Source of the DNA: Pseudodesulfovibrio hydrargyri
GTDB lineage: Bacteria > Desulfobacterota > Desulfovibrionia > Desulfovibrionales > Desulfovibrionaceae
DNA: 64,000 bases
Assembly (NCBI RefSeq): GCF_001874525.1
Contig: NZ_LKAQ01000005.1
Location: 181,925-245,924, forward strand
Direction: 5' to 3'
The translations under genes were made by a program, and so were the position numbers. Positions within the stretch are counted from its first letter, which is position 1. The number at the start of each line of letters is the position of its first letter. Under the pieces are notes generated by a model that made no database searches, had not been told where the DNA came from, and was given only the letters and a program-made list of their open reading frames with translations. Below are positions 58,595 to 64,000 of this stretch, piece after piece.

Positions 58595-60331
58595 CTATTG
58601 TCCCGAACCGGCCTGGCTCGACACGCGGGATTTCCGGATGGACCGGAACTCGTCGAGCAGCATAACCAGCTGTTGGTACAGTTTCTTGATGTCCCGCCCA
58701 TAAGGCGAGAGGTCTTTGTCGTCCTGCTGCACGTACTTGCGCAGCAGGTAGGCGTCGGACACCATGTCGTTGCCGATGATCAGGATTTTCACGACCAGTT
58801 TGTCAAAATAATTGACGATTTCAAACTTGAGATCATTCAGAATCCCGGTCGTCAGTTCCAGCATCCGCTTGTACGAAATGGCTTCGCCCTTGTACTTGCG
58901 ATAGCGTAAATCTTCAAGCACCCGGATCTTCCTGGCCTGCTGGATCTGTCCGTACCTGGACCAGACCTCCTGGTGCAGATCGTGCAGTTCGTTGAAAATC
59001 TTGTAGTTGTCCGGGGCCAGCAGGTAGGCGTCCAGGACGCGGACCAACTGGGCGTAGTAGTCGTCCGAGTAGTCCACGATGCGGTGCATGTGCTTGGAAA
59101 GCCAGACAAAGAGCACTTTTAGCCGGTTCTCGTGGGTCTCGGTGTTTTCAATCAGCTCCTGGCGCTTGTAGTTCACCGGGATGCGGTATTCGCCGCGCAC
59201 GATGTCGTTCAGGCGCAGAAGCATGTTGCGCACGTTCTGGATGATGTTCATGCCCTCGATGATCCGCCCGGTTATGGGGTGGATGATCTCCTGCCTGAGC
59301 ACGGACAGGGCGCGGTCCTCGCGCACGTTGCGGGGGTTGTAGTCGTGCTGCTGGTAGGAGACCCGAAGGATGACCACGCGATTCTTGCGGTCGATGAAGA
59401 ATCCCTGGTCATCGAGGACCTCGCAGAGCTCCTTCTGGTTCTCGTTGACCTGGACCAGGGCGATCTTCTCCACCTTGGGATACTTGATGGACCGCCTGGG
59501 CGTGCCCTTGGGCGGCGACATCAGCGTGGTGATGGTCCGGTCGCTCTGGCCGAGCACGCGGACGATGAACCGCTCGTGCTGGCGCAGCAGGCGGATGGCG
59601 AACATGGCCGAGGAGGTGCGCCGCTCGGACACGATGGGGAAGCCGTATAATTCCATCATGTACTGATACACGAACAACCGGTTGCACTCGTAGAGCAGGT
59701 TGTTGCCCGGCTTGAACTTGCCGATCTTGAGTCCGAACTGCTTGAGTTCGCTGTCCAGGTTGGAGGGCAGGGAGGCGTACACGCCCTGCAGGGTGAATTC
59801 CCCGGCCGAATTCAGGGCCAGGACGTGCGCCCGCTCCAGCTGCAGCAAAAAGGGCAGCATCCGGTCGTAGTCTCGGATGGTGCAGATGTCGCAGGATTCG
59901 AAATTATTCAGGAATTCATGGTGATACCGCTTGGGGAGGCGGCTCAGGAAGGTACGAATGTTGGTACCCCGGGCATTGTCCTCAACCGCGCAGGAGTCCT
60001 GTACCAGCATCTCCTCCCAGTCCGAGGGCGAGTGCAGGGCGTCGAACTGGAATATCTCCTGAAAGGAATTGAGCTGCCGCTCGAAGGCGACCATGGAGAA
60101 GCCGGGCAGGTTCTTGTGCTCGTAAAGATCGACCTCGAAGGAGGGAAGCAGCTCCCGCGCCTCCACCAGGGGGTAGTCCTGCTCTTCGAAATACGGCCTC
60201 ATCAGGCAGTGCTTGATGTGCTCATAGTCGATGAACTCCTTGAGTTCCTCAAGGGTTTCAATCCTGATGCGGGATTTCTTCTTCCCTTTTCTCTTGTAGC
60301 CAGGAGCCTGGCTGAATGCTTTTTTCCACAT
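58595..60331 (-). CDS. Large conserved-looking protein of unknown function
   Basis: 578 residues, soluble, with no TM helix or signal peptide. Rich in aromatic and charged residues and predicted mostly helical, ending in a Ser/Gln-rich tail. A head of Lys/Arg (residues 1-25) is followed by an acidic ELKEFIDYEHIKHCLMRPYF region. There is one CDICT motif near residue 145. I recognise no domain. It is upstream of gcvT in the same direction. TATAAT on the minus strand (60435-60440) ~100 bases upstream may be its -10 box. Confidence 0.75.
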   Translation of the reverse strand: MWKKAFSQAPGYKRKGKKKSRIRIETLEELKEFIDYEHIKHCLMRPYFEEQDYPLVEARELLPSFEVDLYEHKNLPGFSMVAFERQLNSFQEIFQFDALHSPSDWEEMLVQDSCAVEDNARGTNIRTFLSRLPKRYHHEFLNNFESCDICTIRDYDRMLPFLLQLERAHVLALNSAGEFTLQGVYASLPSNLDSELKQFGLKIGKFKPGNNLLYECNRLFVYQYMMELYGFPIVSERRTSSAMFAIRLLRQHERFIVRVLGQSDRTITTLMSPPKGTPRRSIKYPKVEKIALVQVNENQKELCEVLDDQGFFIDRKNRVVILRVSYQQHDYNPRNVREDRALSVLRQEIIHPITGRIIEGMNIIQNVRNMLLRLNDIVRGEYRIPVNYKRQELIENTETHENRLKVLFVWLSKHMHRIVDYSDDYYAQLVRVLDAYLLAPDNYKIFNELHDLHQEVWSRYGQIQQARKIRVLEDLRYRKYKGEAISYKRMLELTTGILNDLKFEIVNYFDKLVVKILIIGNDMVSDAYLLRKYVQQDDKDLSPYGRDIKKLYQQLVMLLDEFRSIRKSRVSSQAGSGQ

Positions 60332-60523
60332 TGAAAGCGGTTCCGGGTCGAGTCAGAGGGGGAGAGGCGTCAGAGCCTCATGTGATCATCGTATATGTCT
60401 ATACCCATCCGCCATGAAATACAATGATTAGCGCATTATAATCACATCGAACAGGCTGTGGAGGTCCATCGGTCGATCAGGGGCGCCATAGCCGCTCCAT
60501 TGCGAAACAATGCGCCAGAATTA

Positions 60524-60552
60524 TTGACTCTCTGACCGCTGTTGGCTACTGT
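60524..60552 (+). promoter_or_regulatory. Promoter of the small Cys-rich gene
   Basis: TTGACT (60524-60529) and TACTGT (60547-60552) with 17-base spacing, ~57 bases before the ATG at 60609. Confidence 0.55.
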
Positions 60553-60608
60553 ATCAGGGCTTTTGAGACACAACAGAACCGCACGTTTCCGTGACCAGAG
60601 GGGTCGTC

Positions 60609-60812
60609 ATGAAGAAGAAGGATCAATGCCCGCGATCGAAAATCAACGAGCAATATTGTACCTGCACCTATAATTGCGACAAGCACGGCATTTGTTGCGA
60701 GTGTCTGCATTACCATCGGCAACGGGGCGAGCTGCCCGGCTGTTATTTTACCAAGGAAGAGGAAAAGACCTATAACCGGTCCGTGGAATTCTTCATCCAG
60801 CGCAGGAGCTGA
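60609..60812 (+). CDS. Small Cys-rich protein (DUF6485-like)
   Basis: 67 residues. Eight Cys in the pattern C-x10-CxCxYxC-x5-CCxC..C ([22 protein letters not shown]), with two nearby His. This spacing points to a metal-binding (zinc or Fe) knuckle and matches the small 'cytosolic protein' family DUF6485. Function unknown. AGAGGGG precedes the ATG. It has its own promoter and terminator. Confidence 0.75.
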   Translation: MKKKDQCPRSKINEQYCTCTYNCDKHGICCECLHYHRQRGELPGCYFTKEEEKTYNRSVEFFIQRRS

Positions 60813-60837
60813 TCCCGCGCCAACGGAACATCCATGA

Positions 60838-60863
60838 GGGCGGTCGAGACCGCCCTTTTTCTT
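60838..60863 (+). terminator. Rho-independent terminator after the Cys-rich gene
   Basis: GGGCGGTC/GACCGCCC stem (60838-60845, 60848-60855) with TTTTTCTTT after it. Confidence 0.9.
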
Positions 60864-60878
60864 TGAGGAGCAATGCGT

Positions 60879-61673
60879 ATGACCCGTGATTTCGATGCCG
60901 CACGCATCATGGAGGGGGTGGCCGCCATCGCGGACAGGGCCGGCGACATCGTTCGCGAAGGCGCGGCCCATGGGCATAAGGTCCGCCACAAGGGGCGCAT
61001 CGATCTGGTCACCGAAACCGACCTGGCCGTGGAGGCCATGCTCAAGGACGAACTGGCCGCGCTGTTGCCCGGATCGGACTTTCTGGCCGAAGAGACGGCC
61101 AAGGACACGGAGCCCGGGGAACTGACCTGGATCATCGACCCGGTGGACGGGACCACGAATTTCGCCCACGGCCTGCCCTTCGTGGCCAATTCCATAGCCC
61201 TGTGGCGTCGCGACCGGGTGGTTCTGGGCATGGTCAACATGCCGCTCACGGGCGAGCGGTTCACCGCGGTGGCGGGGCAGGGGGCCTTCCTGAACGGAAA
61301 ATCCATTGCAGTGACCGGCGAGGCGGACCTGGAGCAATGCGTGCTGGGCACGGGCTTTCCCTATGACATCGACACGCATCTCGAAGATATTCTCAAGAAT
61401 CTCAGAACCCTGCTGCCCCGGACGCAGGGCATCCGGCGGGCTGGCGCGGCGGCCGTGGACCTGGCCTTCGTGGCCTGCGGGCGGCTTGACGGTTTTTACG
61501 AGCGCGCCCTGAACCCCTGGGACACGGCGGCCGGACTGCTGCTCGTCAATGAGGCGGGCGGCAGGGTGTCCGAGTACGACGCGGCCGTGCCGTACTCCTT
61601 CAAGTCGCGTTGCATCCTGGCCACCAACGGCCGGATTCACGGGGAACTGAGCGGACTGCTGACCCGGGGTTAG
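60879..61673 (+). CDS. suhB: Inositol-1-monophosphatase family phosphatase
   Basis: 264 residues. Metal-site motifs: FLAEETAKD, IIDPVDGTTNFAHGLPF and the late NPWDTAAGLLLVNEAGG. Family members dephosphorylate inositol phosphate; E. coli SuhB also aids rRNA antitermination. GAGGAG lies 8 bases before the ATG at 60879, with an ATG 6 bases upstream possible. Its stop overlaps that of the convergent NUDIX gene. Confidence 0.9.
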   Translation: MTRDFDAARIMEGVAAIADRAGDIVREGAAHGHKVRHKGRIDLVTETDLAVEAMLKDELAALLPGSDFLAEETAKDTEPGELTWIIDPVDGTTNFAHGLPFVANSIALWRRDRVVLGMVNMPLTGERFTAVAGQGAFLNGKSIAVTGEADLEQCVLGTGFPYDIDTHLEDILKNLRTLLPRTQGIRRAGAAAVDLAFVACGRLDGFYERALNPWDTAAGLLLVNEAGGRVSEYDAAVPYSFKSRCILATNGRIHGELSGLLTRG

Positions 61674-62206
61674 GCCGGGACCAGAAGGCCGGATTCCCAG
61701 AGGATGACGAGGTTGGGCGTGAGCAGCTCGCGGAATTCCTTGATCAGACAGGTCAGTTCTTCCCGCGAATAGTAGAATCCTTCGGAGACCACGTCGCTAT
61801 TGGGCACCACGGGCAGGGTGTTCTTGGTCACCTCGAACAGGGAGACATGCTCGAAGCCGGTCTCCGGCCCGGCGGGCAGTTCCCGGACGAGCTGTGGATG
61901 GTCGATCTCCAGGTTCAGCTCCTCCCGTAGGGCTCGGACGGCCGCGTCAAAGGTGGATTCCCCGGCCCGGGGGTGTGTCCGGGCGGAGATGTCCCAACGG
62001 CCGGGAAAGAACATCTTGTTGGAGTTGCGTTTTTGCAGAAATATCTTTTTTTCGGGATTGAAGACGAGTACCTGCACCGAACGGTGCATCAGCAACTGCC
62101 GGTGCACGGTGCGCTTGGAGAGCACGGCCAGCGGGCGGTTGCTCCGGTCGATGACTTCGATCAGGTGATCCGTGTCGCGTTCGAGGGTGTCTTGCTGAAA
62201 GGTCAT
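61670..62206 (-). CDS. NUDIX hydrolase (isopentenyl-diphosphate isomerase/YfcD-like)
   Basis: 178 residues. NUDIX signature HPRAGESTFDAAVRALREELNL (G-x5-E-x7-REL-like, catalytic Glu pair). The N-terminal half (LAVLSKRTVHRQLLMHRSVQVLVF, read as motifs) is like the YfcD/IDI subgroup that hydrolyses nucleotide or isoprenoid diphosphates. The ribosome site is weak. The ATG at 62206 is chosen because the N-terminus is family-like; an ATG at 62275 would overlap the divergent upstream region of rimI. Confidence 0.8.
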   Translation of the reverse strand: MTFQQDTLERDTDHLIEVIDRSNRPLAVLSKRTVHRQLLMHRSVQVLVFNPEKKIFLQKRNSNKMFFPGRWDISARTHPRAGESTFDAAVRALREELNLEIDHPQLVRELPAGPETGFEHVSLFEVTKNTLPVVPNSDVVSEGFYYSREELTCLIKEFRELLTPNLVILWESGLLVPA

Positions 62207-62292
62207 GGGCGCAGGCTCTTTTGTTTGTTGTGCAAATTCTGTATACACGTAATGTTTCAACATATCCAGCCCCATATGGCTGCGGAGGCGCG

Positions 62293-62748
62293 ATGACGGA
62301 CGAGGTGGTCGGGTTGGGGGAACCGGATATCCGGGATCTCATGGAGCTCGAAGCGTTGTGCTTTGCCTACCACTGGACCAGGGAGCAGTTCCTGCTCGGC
62401 CTGGAGGGAGAGGCGTTCAAGGTTATTGGTGTGCGCCGCGACGGCGTGCTCGCGGGGTACATGGCCTTTTCCCTCATTGCGGACGAAATGGAAATCCTCA
62501 ACCTGGCCGTGCACCCCGAATACCGCAGGCAGGGACTGGGCGAGGCGTTGCTGTCCAGGAGCCTTGAGATCAGCGAGGCCAACGGCACGACCAAGAGTTT
62601 TCTGGATGTGAAGATCTCCAATGATCCGGCCTTGGCTTTGTACCGCAAGTTCGGATACAAGAAGATTGGCGTAAGAAAGAAATATTACCCGGACACCAAG
62701 GAAGACGCACTGTTGCTCCGGTACGACTTCCCACAACACGAAGCATGA
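62293..62748 (+). CDS. rimI: Ribosomal protein alanine N-acetyltransferase (RimI, GNAT family)
   Basis: 151 residues, a GNAT fold: LNLAVHPEYRRQGLGEALL acetyl-CoA loop (Q/R-x-x-G-x-G/A), NDPALALYRKFGYKKIGVRKKYY (typical C-terminal RimI tail). GGAGGCGCG precedes the ATG at 62293. It acetylates the N-terminal Ala of S18 or other proteins. 11 bases before pgk, so it joins the glycolytic transcript. Confidence 0.88.
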   Translation: MTDEVVGLGEPDIRDLMELEALCFAYHWTREQFLLGLEGEAFKVIGVRRDGVLAGYMAFSLIADEMEILNLAVHPEYRRQGLGEALLSRSLEISEANGTTKSFLDVKISNDPALALYRKFGYKKIGVRKKYYPDTKEDALLLRYDFPQHEA

Positions 62749-62759
62749 GGTTTTGACGT

Positions 62760-63959
62760 ATGCTGTTTATCGATCAGGTTGATATCGCTGGTAAAAAAAT
62801 ACTGTTCAGGGTGGACTTCAACGTCCCCATCGAGGACGGCGTGATCACCGACGACAACCGCATCCGGGCGGCACTGCCGACCATCCAGTACGCCCTGGAC
62901 AAAGGTGCCTCGGTCATCCTCTGCGCCCATCTGGGCAAACCCAAGGGCAAAGTCGTGCCCGAACTTTCTCTGGGGCCGGTGGCCAACCGCACCGGCGAAC
63001 TCCTCGGCAGGGGGGTGGCCCTGGTGCCGGGCCGCATCGGCGATCAGGCCGTGAAGATGGCCGCCGATTTAGCGCCGGGCCAGGTGATCATGCTCGACAA
63101 CCTGCGCTTCAATCCCGAGGAGACCGGCAAGACCCCGGAAGAGCGGGGCGATTTCGGCAAGCTGCTGGCTTCCCTGGCCGACGTCTACGTCAATGACGCC
63201 TTTGGCGTGGCCCATCGCGAGAACGCCTCGGTGGTGGACGTGCCCCGGTTCGCCAAGGTCTGCTGCGCCGGGTTCCTGCTCAAGCGGGAGTACGAATATC
63301 TCGGCGAGGCCCTGAAGGATCCCAAGCGGCCTTACGTCTGCGTCTCCGGCGGCGCCAAGGTCTCAACCAAACTGGGAATATTGAATAATCTTCTCGGCAA
63401 GGTGGACGACATCATCATCGGCGGAGCCATGGCCAACACCTTCCTGCTGGCCCAGGGCCATGAGGTCGGCCAGTCCCTGGCGGAACCGGATTTGGTGGAC
63501 GCGGCAAAAGGGATCATGGCCAAGGCCAAGTCCATGGGCTCGACCCTGCACCTGCCCGTGGACTTCCGCTATGCCAAGACGCCCAAGGCCAAGCAGGCCG
63601 AAGGGGTCTGCAAGGCGGACGCCATCCCGGCGGACGCCTTGGTCCTGGATATCGGGCCCGAGACCATCACCGACTTTGTCGCCGTGCTTGAGCGGGCCAA
63701 GACGATTGTCTGGAACGGCCCCATGGGGCTGTTCGAGACCACGGCTTTCGCCAAGGGCTCACTGGCGGTCTGCAAGGCCATCGCCGGACTGGATGACGCC
63801 CTGACCATTGTCGGCGGCGGGGACACGGATGCGGTGGTGCACATGATGCAACTCGATGATAAGTTTAGCTTTATTTCGACAGGTGGCGGTTCTTTCCTGG
63901 AATTCCTCGAAGGCAAGGAGCTTCCGGCCTTCAAAGCCTTAAAGGAGTGCATGAAATAA
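62760..63959 (+). CDS. pgk: Phosphoglycerate kinase
   Basis: 399 residues. Family motifs: LFRVDFNVPIEDG, LCAHLGKPKG, LLDNLRFNPEE (read MLDNLRFNPEE), VCVSGGAKVSTKLGIL and GGGDTDAVV near the end. It moves phosphate between 1,3-bisphosphoglycerate and ADP. The TAA overlaps the tpiA start by one base (TAATG). Confidence 0.97.
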   Translation: MLFIDQVDIAGKKILFRVDFNVPIEDGVITDDNRIRAALPTIQYALDKGASVILCAHLGKPKGKVVPELSLGPVANRTGELLGRGVALVPGRIGDQAVKMAADLAPGQVIMLDNLRFNPEETGKTPEERGDFGKLLASLADVYVNDAFGVAHRENASVVDVPRFAKVCCAGFLLKREYEYLGEALKDPKRPYVCVSGGAKVSTKLGILNNLLGKVDDIIIGGAMANTFLLAQGHEVGQSLAEPDLVDAAKGIMAKAKSMGSTLHLPVDFRYAKTPKAKQAEGVCKADAIPADALVLDIGPETITDFVAVLERAKTIVWNGPMGLFETTAFAKGSLAVCKAIAGLDDALTIVGGGDTDAVVHMMQLDDKFSFISTGGGSFLEFLEGKELPAFKALKECMK

Positions 63960-64000
63960 TGAAAAAGTTGATGGCAGCCAACTGGAAGATGTACAAGACC
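63959..64000 (+). CDS. tpiA: Triose-phosphate isomerase, first 14 codons (3' end beyond window)
   Basis: ATG at 63959, overlapping the pgk stop by one base; reads MKKLMAANWKMYKT, the unmistakable N-terminus of TpiA with the catalytic Asn/Lys (NWKM). Truncated by the window edge. Confidence 0.9.
   Translation, partial: MKKLMAANWKMYKT

Noticed and set aside
1..64000. CRISPR arrays, prophage or transposon blocks
   Set aside because: No regularly spaced repeats, Cas, integrase, transposase or phage structural genes seen.

Overview
The window reads as a chromosomal segment of a Gram-negative, motile, anaerobic sulfate-reducer-type deltaproteobacterium, most like Desulfovibrionaceae (Pseudodesulfovibrio-like). 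The clues are a biotin ligase / pyruvate carboxylase / PEP synthase-like block, a minimal SUF pair, a fused succinyl-CoA synthetase, a periplasmic superoxide-reductase-like protein, a selenoprotein with a YedF selenium-metabolism protein nearby, Lpt/Lol envelope genes, and a tmRNA tag ANDNYDYAMAA. The assignment is inferred from gene content, not from a search. Coding DNA is GC-rich, and several intergenic patches are clearly AT-richer. I see no CRISPR array, insertion sequence or phage block.

Layout. 1-0.7 kb: 3' end of a flagellin-like gene. 0.7-5.6 kb (minus): four-gene glycan block (GT2, polytopic membrane protein, GT4, flippase-like protein). 5.9-10.3 kb (minus): RND efflux pump and its lipoprotein adaptor. 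10.3-11.8 kb: AT-rich gap, then tRNA-Thr and tRNA-Pro. 11.8-17 kb: cheW, a DinB-like protein, an Smr protein, a sufC/sufB-like pair, a TetR regulator and a YdjM-like membrane protein. 17-24 kb: GT4, fused SucCD, a DHH phosphoesterase, cca and birA. 24-32 kb: pyruvate carboxylase with a C-terminal Zn-ribbon, then a large PEP-synthase-like enzyme. 32-36.4 kb: flagellar block (FlaG, FapA/DUF342, PomA-like MotA, two tandem MotB paralogues). 36.5-43.3 kb: aldo/keto reductase, tmRNA, AraC/LysE pair, Tat-exported superoxide-reductase-like protein, and a chemoreceptor.

43.4-46.8 kb holds the most interesting locus: tetR - DUF169 - peroxiredoxin-like gene with an in-frame TGA - Old Yellow Enzyme-like gene. 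The TGA falls exactly where this peroxiredoxin family has the first Cys of its WCPYC motif, and a SECIS-like hairpin follows at the usual bacterial distance. The gene's true stop overlaps the next start codon. I read it as a selenocysteine protein that routine gene calling would truncate at 82 residues. The same operator-like dyad lies in front of tetR and in front of the operon, which suggests a NemR/NemA-like redox or electrophile response using a selenoperoxiredoxin.

46.8-64 kb is envelope and housekeeping: tRNA(CAT), uppP, lptF/lptG, engB, aroQ, efp, ftsK, lolA, an RluB-type pseudouridine synthase, yedF, a DUF374 acyltransferase, gcvT with an unknown 578-residue partner, a small Cys-rich protein, suhB, a NUDIX hydrolase, rimI, pgk and the first codons of tpiA.
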